In this document: positions 1-6,955 of the stretch, piece after piece
Numbering within the stretch: the stretch's first letter is position 1
How the letters are laid out: each line of letters begins with the position of its first letter
Origin: JACMJP01 sp046160675
Lineage (GTDB): Bacteria > Bacteroidota > Bacteroidia > Chitinophagales > BACL12
Length of the DNA: 14,788 bases
Reading direction: 5' to 3'
Assembly (NCBI GenBank): GCA_046160675.1
Contig: JBJXHH010000064.1
Location: 1 to 14,788, forward strand
Position numbers and translations under genes: made by a program
The notes under the pieces: model-generated
The model's database searches: none
The model's input: the letters and a program-made list of their open reading frames with translations, nothing else
What the model was told of the DNA's origin: nothing

Positions 1-63
1 AACGATCCTATACAGGGTGATCAGGTTGATTATTATCGCAGGACGGCTGCCCCGGCGAAATAA
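1..63 (+). CDS. possible 3' end of an unidentified gene (partial)
   Basis: The first frame is open from base 1 and encodes 20 residues, NDPIQGDQVDYYRRTAAPAK, before a TAA at 61-63. The composition (charged, Tyr/Arg/Lys-rich, basic end) looks like a real protein C-terminus, but too little is visible to name a family. It would converge on the minus-strand L,D-transpeptidase ending at 178. A weak hairpin (83-88 with 102-107, TGAAGC/GCTTCA, 13-nt loop) lies between them. An open frame this short could occur by chance. Confidence 0.35.
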   Translation, partial: NDPIQGDQVDYYRRTAAPAK

Positions 64-82
64 ATCAGGTAATTTATTGATT

Positions 83-107
83 TGAAGCATTGTCTTAAAA
101 GGCTTCA
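83..107. terminator. weak hairpin between convergent gene ends
   Basis: Perfect 6-bp inverted repeat TGAAGC (83-88) and GCTTCA (102-107) around a 13-nt loop, between the stop at 61-63 and the L,D-transpeptidase stop at 178. There is no strong T tract on either side, so a terminator role is only a positional inference. Confidence 0.2.
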
Positions 108-177
108 CATTTGCAAAATTAACATTAGGAAAAGATGGGTTAGAAACTCAGTTATATTATGCCAAGATAAAACAATT

Positions 178-1125
178 TCAATCTTTGATTCCGCCTTTCA
201 AACCATAAATATCCTTCAGCATAATTGTATTACCCTTTGCGTCTACAATTTCTAAATCATACCTGAAGATAACTTTTGTGCCGACCGGGGCATTATAATA
301 AATGGTCCATGCATCTGCTTCTGTTGTTCCAACACAACCGTGGGAATATGCTTTACCGAGTGTAGAGGGATTTGTGGTGGGATGGATCATTGCGCCATAC
401 TGTATGCCATTTATACTCGGTTCAATCCAGGGAATAAGGGGCATTTTCGTAAACTTCCCGTCATCCCGGTTTGTACCCGGATAGGGTTTGCCGGTGTCAA
501 GGTTAATTACTTTATGCATTCGGTCAACTCGTATAATCTCCCCAACCCCGATCGGTGTTTTTAAATCAAGTACCCGTTTAATTACATAAATATATTTCCG
601 TTCATCTCTTCCTACCCGCACAGGGCAAGTAAGAATAGTGTCATTCGATTGGTATATACGCAAGATAAATTCCGGGATATTTACATCTACCACAGTTGAT
701 TGTAGTTTTTTCTGAATGGAAGATGTATAAGCACTATCAGGAATTGCAAGACTATCGCCCTTATGTAATATCACCATTTCTCTCTGGTCATAAACAAAAA
801 TTCCCCTTTCTATTAAAGCATAGTAATCAGTTGCCCGAAGTGAATCAATCAACCAACTGTTAGCATGCACCAATATATATTCATCTAAGTCCCAATTATT
901 AAAAGTGTCAACGGCTGCCACCAGTGAGTCCATGAATTGAAAATAATTTTTGATCCTGATATCCCTTGTAATTTTCAAACAGGTGAGGATTGAGTCGCCG
1001 GGTGGGGTTTGTGTATTAACATTTGTAATTTCTTTACCGGTTTCAAACACAAACACGGGGGTTTCCCCGTGAGTAAAACCCAAAGCAAAAAATCCTGTTA
1101 AAATGAAAAGTAATTTCTGAATCAT
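178..1125 (-). CDS. L,D-transpeptidase (YkuD family), exported
   Basis: A 315-residue protein with a Sec-type signal peptide (about residues 1-20, MIQKLLFILTGFFALGFTHG), so it should act in the periplasm. The C-terminal part carries the YkuD signature: H248 in GAMIHPTTN, then SHGCVG with the nucleophile candidate C264 (S261-H262-G263-C264). Family enzymes form an acyl-enzyme through this Cys and make 3-3 peptidoglycan cross-links or attach proteins to peptidoglycan. The Arg that usually follows in SHGC[VI]R is Gly266 here. Residues 1-150 match no domain I can name. The ATG at 1123-1125 begins the signal peptide and the stop TGA is at 178-180. The gene stands alone: the left neighbour converges and a 744-bp gap lies upstream. 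Exact substrate unknown. Confidence 0.9.
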   Translation of the reverse strand: MIQKLLFILTGFFALGFTHGETPVFVFETGKEITNVNTQTPPGDSILTCLKITRDIRIKNYFQFMDSLVAAVDTFNNWDLDEYILVHANSWLIDSLRATDYYALIERGIFVYDQREMVILHKGDSLAIPDSAYTSSIQKKLQSTVVDVNIPEFILRIYQSNDTILTCPVRVGRDERKYIYVIKRVLDLKTPIGVGEIIRVDRMHKVINLDTGKPYPGTNRDDGKFTKMPLIPWIEPSINGIQYGAMIHPTTNPSTLGKAYSHGCVGTTEADAWTIYYNAPVGTKVIFRYDLEIVDAKGNTIMLKDIYGLKGGIKD

Positions 1126-1319
1126 TGCAATTAGATGATGGGATAGTTACATCCATCGCCAAAATGTAAAGTAATACTCTTTTTCGAGATTTTTTGAGGA
1201 TATAAATCATTGAACGGAAAATAAACAGCTGTCGAAAATGTGAGTTTGAGGGGTGAGTATTTATACAGGCGAGGCACTTCGCCTGAAGGAAAAACACTAT
1301 GATCCAAGTTAGATATAGA

Positions 1320-1466
1320 AGGCTTATAGATAGCTAAAGAAGAGTCATAGGGAACAATCGGAGAGTCATAGGGAACAATCGGAGAGTCATCGGGAACTAT
1401 CGGAGAGTCATCGGGAACTATCGGAGAGTCATCGGGAGCTATACGAGGGTTATAAGTAGCCTCGGG
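1320..1466. repeat. 21-bp tandem repeat array, five good plus two decayed units
   Basis: Units begin at 1341, 1362, 1383, 1404 and 1425, each exactly 21 bp: AGAGTCAT, then A or C, then GGGAAC, then A or T, then ATCGG. Units 1-2 carry A/A at the two variable positions; units 3-4 carry C/T and are identical to each other; unit 5 has C/T plus further changes. Flanking units at 1320-1340 and 1446-1466 are degenerate but keep the phase. The pattern fits step-wise duplication with sequence decay at the array edges. There are no spacers, so this is not CRISPR. Confidence 0.9.
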
Positions 1467-1508
1467 ATGGGGAAAGCCCTGCAGATTTACTGTGAACTAC
1501 AAATAATC

Positions 1509-1553
1509 GCCGGAACTTGCCATAGGGTTCCTTGCAGGAAACTCTGTGGGGAC
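1509..1553. repeat. dispersed intergenic repeat B, copy 1
   Basis: This 45-bp stretch aligns without gaps to 5215-5259 with 34 of 45 bases identical; both contain CTCTGTG followed by a purine-rich run. It partly resembles 3041-3074 as well. All copies lie between genes. Confidence 0.5.
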
Positions 1554-1600
1554 TATACTGTATAAGGAAAGGCACAAGTTGCAAACATGCGCCAGCAGGG

Positions 1601-1737
1601 GAAAAACGTTAGTCGTTGATTTCTAAATACTCAAAATCTACATGGATGCATTCTATTCCAAAGGTTCGAGGGATGTGTTGAGTAAACTGCTGAGAACTGG
1701 GACATCTTCCCTAAGAAGAAGCTGCAAGGATAAACGT
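1601..1737. repeat. dispersed intergenic repeat A, copy 1 (diverged)
   Basis: Bases 1601-1650 match 9669-9718 at 47 of 50 positions (GAAAAACGTTAG start, TTTCTAAATACTCAAAATCT core, CATGGATGCA end). The middle has diverged, but the right end (AAGAAGAAGCTGC, GGATAAA) again matches copy 2 at about 9803-9824. The copy is bracketed by AAACGTTA at 1604-1611 and 1732-1739. Confidence 0.8.
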
Positions 1738-1832
1738 TAAAAATTCCCCCTATTTTATTATGCAACATTTCTTTAGCCAGTGTATCCCTGCAATATGAGA
1801 GGAAAGGAAGGAGAGATTTGAATGAAAAAAGT

Positions 1833-1840
1833 TATTTTTG
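1833..1840 (+). promoter_or_regulatory. candidate Bacteroidota -7 box (TAnnTTTG)
   Basis: TATTTTTG is an exact match to the Bacteroidota primary sigma -7 consensus TAnnTTTG, 30 bp before the ATG at 1870. A TTTG at 1817-1820 is present, but its 12-bp spacing is shorter than usual for the -33 element. Such short words occur by chance in AT-rich DNA. Confidence 0.35.
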
Positions 1841-1869
1841 GTAATGCAATAACCTTCTAAATCAAAGTT

Positions 1870-2867
1870 ATGAAACCTGTTTCTTTTCTGTTCCCGGTTT
1901 TATTTTCATCTGCATCTTTTTACAAGCGCAGAATGTTAGCTGCATTCAACTGGATGGAATTGATGATCAAGTAACTGCCGGCACTTCTGATGATTTTGCC
2001 ATTCATGATAACATCACCTTGGAAGCATGGGTGAAAGTTGACCCGGAGCAATTTAACCCGTATAACCGAATTATAGATAAATTCAATTATATCGAACAGC
2101 AGGGGTATAATATGATAGTGAACGGAGGGTATTTGTTCATGGAGTACTTCAACCCATCAGGCGACAGTTATAGTACTTATGGCGGGATCTATATCCAGGA
2201 TGGTTTGTGGCATCATGTTGCCTGTACTTTTTTTACTGATGAAGTAAGACTAAATGTTGACGGGGTACTTGATTATAATGAATATATAGGCACCCAAACC
2301 ATTCAGCAAAGTACCAATACGCTTGGCATCGGGAATAACTGGGATGGAAGTACTTTTTTACCTCTTCGGAGATTTATAGATGAGGTGCGCATTTGGAATG
2401 TGGTAAGAACGGAGGCAGAAATAATTGCATTTAAAGACAAATGTTTAAACGGTGATGAAACGGGGCTTGTGGCTTATTGGAATTTTGATGAAAACAGCGG
2501 AACAACTTCTGATGATCTTTCACCTACCGATAACACAGCTACCCTAAATAATGGAGCCACCTGGCATTCTGCTGACCTCCCTGCATTGGATTGTACACCT
2601 GACGCAATACCACAACTACAAGCAGTAGGTTCTTCTATACAGGTATTCCCAAACCCTGCTTATCAAAACTTCATATCGTTTGTTGCTGATGATCTTTTTT
2701 TTACTGATTATATGTTAAGAAACCTATCAGGAGAAATCCTCATTCCTGCAAACAGAATTACACCAGATCAATCTGCAATCAGTTTAGCAGGTATTCCTTC
2801 CGGAATGTTTATTCTTGAACTCATTGGCAAGGAAAATACAGCAAGTGTGAAAGTTGTGAAACAATAA
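1870..2867 (+). CDS. LamG-domain protein with T9SS sorting tail, 5' end apparently frameshifted
   Basis: The LamG/concanavalin-like domain reads in one frame from about 1950 (CIQLDGIDDQVTAGTSDDFAIHD, then ITLEAWVKV) to about 2560, including DGLWHHVACTF and FIDEVRIWNVVRT. Such jelly-roll domains usually bind carbohydrate or act in adhesion. The last ~75 residues (IQVFPNPAY... to VKVVKQ) are a T9SS type A sorting domain, predicting secretion or surface display. Upstream, the same frame encodes a signal-peptide-like FIFICIFLQAQNVSC, but back to its stop at 1842-1844 it has no ATG, GTG or TTG before TTG 2019, which lies inside the LamG domain. The only sensible ATG (1870, MKPVSFLFPVLF) is one frame off and stops at 1972. 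A single missing base between about 1873 and 1920 would join the two. Either a sequencing error in a T-rich run or a genuinely broken gene. Confidence 0.8.
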
Positions 2868-2895
2868 ACGGTTATTATCCCGGCTCCCGTTTTTG

Positions 2896-2919
2896 CTGAG
2901 ATCCCAACTCAGTCGTTTT
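2896..2919 (+). terminator. weak hairpin plus short T run after the LamG gene
   Basis: CTGAG (2896-2900) pairs with CTCAG (2908-2912) around a 7-nt loop, followed by TCGTTTT. It lies 29 bp after the stop codon at 2865-2867. The stem is only 5 bp, so the call is tentative. Confidence 0.3.
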
Positions 2920-3040
2920 GGTTTGTAGGATTTTCTACATTTTCATCCACTCAAAGTTATCACCGCAGGTTTTGTGTTTTTGTCGGAGTAACAATCTAGA
3001 GTGAAGTCCCCGCTAACTTGCTGTGTAATTACAGAAATTT

Positions 3041-3074
3041 GTCGAATATTGTAATAGAGTTCTTTTCAGAAAAC
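3041..3074. repeat. dispersed intergenic repeat B, copy 2 (partial)
   Basis: Thirty-four bases align with 5215-5248 at 25 positions, most differences being transitions (shared CGAATATTG and AGAG). With copy 3 it brackets the copB gene in direct orientation. Starting slightly earlier, 3032-3062 and 5206-5236 agree at 24 of 31. Confidence 0.45.
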
Positions 3075-3173
3075 GACGAGGTGACTGAAGCCGAGGTGAA
3101 AACCAGGCCAACACTGCTTGGGCGTTGGAGTACTTGATAAATACAACACAAACAGTAAATATTCAATATAAAA

Positions 3174-5195
3174 ATGGAACATCATACTTCACATACTACA
3201 CATGAGTCTCATGAACATGAGGAACATTCCAATCATAGCAAAAACGGGCACGACAAACATGCAGGACATAATGTTGTTGATTTTTGGAAACGTTTTATAA
3301 TATGTTCAATAATTTCAATTCCTGTGCTTGCTCTTTCGCACATGATACAGGTATGGTTTGGTTTTGAATTATCATTTGCGGGTGATAAATATGTATTAGC
3401 TGTACTTTCAACAAGCATATTTCTTTATGGCGGATATCCTTTTCTCAAAGGACTTTACGACGAAGTAAACGACAGAGCTATAGGCATGATGACACTTATT
3501 GGTGTCGCTATCTCTGTGGCCTGGGCGTATAGTATTGCCATCACCTTTGGTTTAAAAGGAATGGACTTTTACTGGGAAATGGTAACTTTAATAGATATCA
3601 TGCTCATCGGGCATTATTTTGAAATGAAGTCAGTTCTTGGAGCTTCTCGTTCATTAGAATTGCTTGTAAAAATGATGCCTTCCACAGCTCATCATTTTGT
3701 AAACGGGCAAATTCATGACATGCCGGTTAGCCACCTAAAAAAAGAGGACCTTGTATTGATAAAACCTGGTGAAAAAATTCCGGTTGATGGAATGGTTGTA
3801 GATGGAGAAAGTTATGTTGACGAAAGTATGCTCACAGGAGAAAGCAAACCTGTTAAAAAAGAAAAAGACAGTAAAGTAATTGGCGGAGGGGTAAATGGCA
3901 ATGGCTCACTTACGATAAAGGTGGAAAGCACCGGTAAAGACAGCTACCTGAATAAAGTGGTGAAACTGGTGGAAGATGCTCAAAAAATAAAATCAAAAAC
4001 ACAAAATTTTGCTGACCGTGCCGCAAAAGTTTTGACTTATGTTGCCTTGGGTGGGGGTATAATAACACTTGCAGTTTGGCTTATGTTAGGTTTCCCTTTT
4101 GTTTTTGCATTGGAGAGAATGGTAACGGTGATGGTTATTTCATGTCCTCATGCTTTAGGTTTAGCCGTACCCTTGGTTGTTGCCATTTCAACTTCTATAT
4201 CTGCTCAAAAAGGGTTACTCATTCGTAACAGGACTGCTTTTGAAAATGCAAGATTGATTACAACCATCATTTTTGATAAGACAGGAACCCTTACGAAAGG
4301 TTCGCATGAATTACAGGATGTAAAAGTGCTGAACCAATCGGTAGATGACAAAGAATTACTTCGCTTAGCATCGGGGATTGAACAAAACTCAGAACATTAT
4401 ATTGCTGCTGGAATATTAAGAAGAGTTAAAGAATTAAATATTGAAATTCCCAAATCAGAAAACTTCAATTACTTGCCAGGAAAAGGCTTGGAAGGAACAG
4501 TGGAAGGAAAAGAAATAAAAGTAGTAGGGCCGAATTATTTGAAAGAACATAACATCAGGATAACAGAAATAGCCGAAGATTATACTGGAACGGTTGTTTA
4601 TGTTTTAATAGACAATAATGTGGCTGGTTATTTTACCTTCTCTGACCAAATAAGAGAAAGTTCTTTTGAAGCCATTAAAATCCTTAAAGAGGCTGGAATT
4701 AAAAATCTGTTGCTTACGGGTGACAATGAAAAGGTAGCAAAAAAAGTTAGCGATGAATTACAGATGGATGGTTTTTTAGCAAATGTATTACCTCATAATA
4801 AGTTAGAAAAAGTAAAAGACCTTCAGGAGAAAGGCGAATTCGTTGCCATGACAGGCGATGGAGTAAATGATGCCCCTGCATTAGCACAGGCAGATGTTGG
4901 AATTGCTGTTGGTTCAGGCACTGATGTAGCAGCAGAAACAGCAGACATTATTTTAGTAAACTCGGACCCAAAAGACATTGCCAATTTGATTTTGTTTGGC
5001 AAATCAACGTACAATAAAATGATACAAAACCTTTGGTGGGCAGCAGGATATAACATTCTCGCAATACCATTAGCGGCAGGTGTGTTGTATAAATGGGAAA
5101 TTGTGTTAAGTCCTGCTATCGGGGCAGTATTAATGAGTTTAAGTACTATTGTGGTAGCGATAAATGCTCAACTTTTAAAAAGGCGTTTGACTTGA
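3174..5195 (+). CDS. copB: CopB-type copper/silver P1B ATPase
   Basis: A 673-residue inner-membrane metal-exporting ATPase. The N-terminus has no CxxC HMA domain but a His-rich tail (11 His in residues 3-32), typical of CopB-like P1B-3 pumps. Visible motifs are TGES (221-224, actuator), CPH (324-326, the metal-site motif separating CopB from CPC-type CopA), DKTGT with phosphorylated D368 (368-372), and GDGVND (561-566). The last helices include PAIGAVLMSLST, a P1B-type membrane signature. The ATP-binding 'SEHP' motif reads SEHY (H408-Y409), so the Pro is replaced. Start ATG at 3174 places the His tail at the N-terminus. The gene is 261 bp before the oxidase cluster and probably has its own transcript. 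Expected role: ATP-driven Cu (or Ag) efflux to the periplasm; metal specificity is inferred from motif type. Confidence 0.93.
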   Translation: MEHHTSHTTHESHEHEEHSNHSKNGHDKHAGHNVVDFWKRFIICSIISIPVLALSHMIQVWFGFELSFAGDKYVLAVLSTSIFLYGGYPFLKGLYDEVNDRAIGMMTLIGVAISVAWAYSIAITFGLKGMDFYWEMVTLIDIMLIGHYFEMKSVLGASRSLELLVKMMPSTAHHFVNGQIHDMPVSHLKKEDLVLIKPGEKIPVDGMVVDGESYVDESMLTGESKPVKKEKDSKVIGGGVNGNGSLTIKVESTGKDSYLNKVVKLVEDAQKIKSKTQNFADRAAKVLTYVALGGGIITLAVWLMLGFPFVFALERMVTVMVISCPHALGLAVPLVVAISTSISAQKGLLIRNRTAFENARLITTIIFDKTGTLTKGSHELQDVKVLNQSVDDKELLRLASGIEQNSEHYIAAGILRRVKELNIEIPKSENFNYLPGKGLEGTVEGKEIKVVGPNYLKEHNIRITEIAEDYTGTVVYVLIDNNVAGYFTFSDQIRESSFEAIKILKEAGIKNLLLTGDNEKVAKKVSDELQMDGFLANVLPHNKLEKVKDLQEKGEFVAMTGDGVNDAPALAQADVGIAVGSGTDVAAETADIILVNSDPKDIANLILFGKSTYNKMIQNLWWAAGYNILAIPLAAGVLYKWEIVLSPAIGAVLMSLSTIVVAINAQLLKRRLT

Positions 5196-5214
5196 TATAA
5201 AACTTCAGAGATTG

Positions 5215-5259
5215 GCCGAATATTGCCACAGAGCTCATTACAGGTAACTCTGTGAGGAT
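5215..5259. repeat. dispersed intergenic repeat B, copy 3
   Basis: Shares 34 of 45 ungapped positions with 1509-1553. It begins 20 bp after the copB stop codon and contains the hairpin at 5227-5254. It is also related to 3041-3074 upstream of copB. Confidence 0.5.
5227..5254 (+). terminator. hairpin downstream of copB
   Basis: Perfect 7-bp inverted repeat CACAGAG (5227-5233) and CTCTGTG (5248-5254), 14-nt loop, 32 bp after the copB stop. No T tract follows directly (AGGATAGAATTTGTTT), so it may instead be an RNA structure carried by repeat B. Confidence 0.35.
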
Positions 5260-5456
5260 AGAATTTGTTTAAAATATATCTGCTGCCGGGCGTTCTGGTT
5301 ACAGATATTTTATTATCTTTAGTGCACATAATGCGACCGGCCAGAGCATCCTTCTAGGCGCAAGGTTGAGACAGGAGATGATGTTGCATATAATAACAAA
5401 ACCGAATGCTGCAAATTAGATAGCGAAACATAATAATAAATTTAAAAAAACAAAGT

Positions 5457-6242
5457 ATGAAAAATTTGATCCTGACTTTAAGTATGCTTTTCATAATAGG
5501 AAATAGCCTGCGAGCACAAACTATAGCTATGCCATTTAGCGGCGTTGATTGTAATGATAATCCTATTGATCTGTTTGCGGATTTAGATGCAGGCAAAGCC
5601 GTTGTGTTGCATTTTTATATGCCAGATTGCGGTTCATGCCCACCACCTGCACAAAAAATACAGACAATGGCGAATAATATTATGATTGATTTTCCAGGAA
5701 TGATTAAGGGCTATGCTTTCCCTTTTCAAAATTCAACCTCATGCAGTTACTCTGCGTCCTGGGTAGAAGATTATGATCTGCCATTATTTTCTCCAATGGA
5801 TAGCGGTGCAGCACATGTGGCCCATTATGGGGGTTTTGGTATGCCAACAGTTGTTCTATTGGGGGGTGCTGATCATAGGGTAATGTTTTCAACTTTGAGC
5901 TTTACTTCGAGTGATACTACTGAAATGGCGGATTCGATACTTGCTTTATTCGGAGTTACCCCCACAGCAATTCATGTACAAGATGAAATCAAAAATATTA
6001 CACTTACGCCGAATCCAGCAAATGAAGTTATTGAATTAAATTTTTCTCTTATTTCTCCCGGTAATGTTGATATAACTATAACCGACATCAATGGAAGTGT
6101 TATTGAGAAAAATGATATTGCGGCACAAGCGGGTGATGTTAACAGAAAAATTGAAACCGCAGCATACCCAGAGGGTATTTATGTTATGCGTATATCTGCG
6201 AATGGTGTTATCCTATCCAGGAGATTTACCATTATTCACTAA
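5457..6242 (+). CDS. thioredoxin/TlpA-like protein with T9SS sorting tail
   Basis: 261 residues. A Sec signal peptide (about 1-21, ending LRAQ) is followed by a thioredoxin-like domain: FYMPDCGSCPPPAQKI holds the CxxC pair C58/C61, and GFGMPTVVLLGG provides the expected cis-Pro (P130). A further Cys is at 96. From about residue 183 (LTPNPANEVIELNF... to RRFTIIH) comes a T9SS type A domain, so it should cross the outer membrane or sit on the surface. Family members are thiol-disulfide oxidoreductases or, in Sco-like branches, copper donors. It is first in a four-gene cluster; the next ATG is 6 bp after its stop. In this context I infer thiol maintenance or copper delivery for the multicopper oxidase, but no sequence feature proves copper binding. 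The start ATG 5457 follows an A-rich stretch. Confidence 0.85.
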   Translation: MKNLILTLSMLFIIGNSLRAQTIAMPFSGVDCNDNPIDLFADLDAGKAVVLHFYMPDCGSCPPPAQKIQTMANNIMIDFPGMIKGYAFPFQNSTSCSYSASWVEDYDLPLFSPMDSGAAHVAHYGGFGMPTVVLLGGADHRVMFSTLSFTSSDTTEMADSILALFGVTPTAIHVQDEIKNITLTPNPANEVIELNFSLISPGNVDITITDINGSVIEKNDIAAQAGDVNRKIETAAYPEGIYVMRISANGVILSRRFTIIH

Positions 6243-6248
6243 TTGTTT

Positions 6249-6947
6249 ATGAATAATTTTAGAGTATCGAAAATAGGATTGGCAGTTTTTGTTTTTTTAT
6301 TAGCTGCCAATCTTGGTTTTTCACAAAATTATTCTATCACACCAGATGATACAATTATCGGAACAGTTCCTTTTAATGATATTTATCATTTTACTATTGA
6401 GCAGAACAATGAGACATCTGATACACTATATTTCAGTTGGCAGAAAATAATTGTAGAGCACCCTCCTGAATGGGAAGCTTTTTTATGCGATAATGCGACA
6501 TGTTTTGCAGATTTTCCCGATTCAGGAACAATGTCCCCGACTTATCCTGATGAGTATGGATTCTTATCAGTTGGCATTAATCCCGGAAGCTCTGAAGGCG
6601 AGGCTTTTGTGAGATATGAAGTATGGGAAGCATCAACACCTGAACAGATTGATACATTAACCTGGATAATAAATGCTGTAACGAATACAGAAATTGATAA
6701 TCTTCAGAAGAATACATTGTGTGTATTTCCTAACCCCGCAAGTAATGAGATATTCCTGCAAACAAATATAGAGGAAGGATTTTACTGGGAGTTAACAGAT
6801 TTAACTGGTAAAAAAATACTAAGAGGCTTTTCGAAAAAAAGAAATTCAAACATCGCAGTGTATACTATAAACGAAGGGGTTTATTTTATTTCTGTTGCTA
6901 AGGAATCCGGAATTCTTTCTACACAAAAAATAATCATTCAACAGTAA
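6249..6947 (+). CDS. small secreted protein of unknown function with T9SS sorting tail
   Basis: 232 residues if started at ATG 6249. A TTG at 6243, directly after the previous stop, is also in frame but adds only Leu-Phe. The signal peptide ends near GFSQ (residue 26). Residues 27-145 look like an all-beta domain (SITPDDTIIGTVPFNDIYHFTI..., ending IDTLTWIINAV) with a CX4C pair, C80 and C85 (LCDNATC), which could form a disulfide or bind metal. The rest is a T9SS type A domain (LCVFPNPASNEI... to TQKIIIQQ). I recognise no catalytic family. It is 6 bp after the thioredoxin-like gene and 8 bp before the oxidase gene, so it is very likely co-transcribed and functionally linked to them; the specific role is unknown. 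Confidence 0.8.
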   Translation: MNNFRVSKIGLAVFVFLLAANLGFSQNYSITPDDTIIGTVPFNDIYHFTIEQNNETSDTLYFSWQKIIVEHPPEWEAFLCDNATCFADFPDSGTMSPTYPDEYGFLSVGINPGSSEGEAFVRYEVWEASTPEQIDTLTWIINAVTNTEIDNLQKNTLCVFPNPASNEIFLQTNIEEGFYWELTDLTGKKILRGFSKKRNSNIAVYTINEGVYFISVAKESGILSTQKIIIQQ

Positions 6948-6955
6948 GCACAAAT

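Larger units (their letters stand above)
1126..1869. other. 744-bp gene-poor interval with repeats
   Basis: No convincing gene on either strand. It contains a 21-bp tandem array (1320-1466), a B-type dispersed repeat (1509-1553), an A-type dispersed repeat (1601-1737) and a candidate promoter box for the LamG gene. A minus-strand frame is open through the tandem array down to about 1131 (PIVPDDS/PIVPYDS heptads), but it has no start codon and stops upstream near 1498, so I do not call it a gene. Confidence 0.7.
2868..3173. other. 306-bp intergenic interval upstream of copB
   Basis: No gene is visible. It contains a weak hairpin after the LamG gene (CTGAG 2896-2900, CTCAG 2908-2912, then TCGTTTT), part of repeat B (3041-3074), and a CCAAC/GTTGG inverted repeat at 3108-3112 and 3124-3128. 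I could not find a good TAnnTTTG promoter box before the ATPase or a recognisable copper-sensor operator. Confidence 0.6.

Noticed and set aside
1043..1297. 84-residue minus-strand reading frame
   Set aside because: It overlaps the signal peptide region of the L,D-transpeptidase in another frame and has an unlikely, Cys/Arg-rich composition.
1320..1466. CRISPR array
   Set aside because: The 21-bp units are directly contiguous with no unique spacers, and no cas genes are present.
1131..1498. Minus-strand open stretch with PIVPDDS heptads
   Set aside because: No start codon after the upstream stop; openness is explained by the repeat having no stop in that frame.
3107..3130. attC-like or operator-like inverted repeat CCAAC...GTTGG before copB
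   Set aside because: Only 5 bp pair and neither core consensus is met; kept only as a remark in the intergenic entry.
5314..5321. Promoter box TATCTTTA before the thioredoxin-like gene
   Set aside because: One mismatch to TAnnTTTG, about 136 bp from the start codon and without a matching -33 element.
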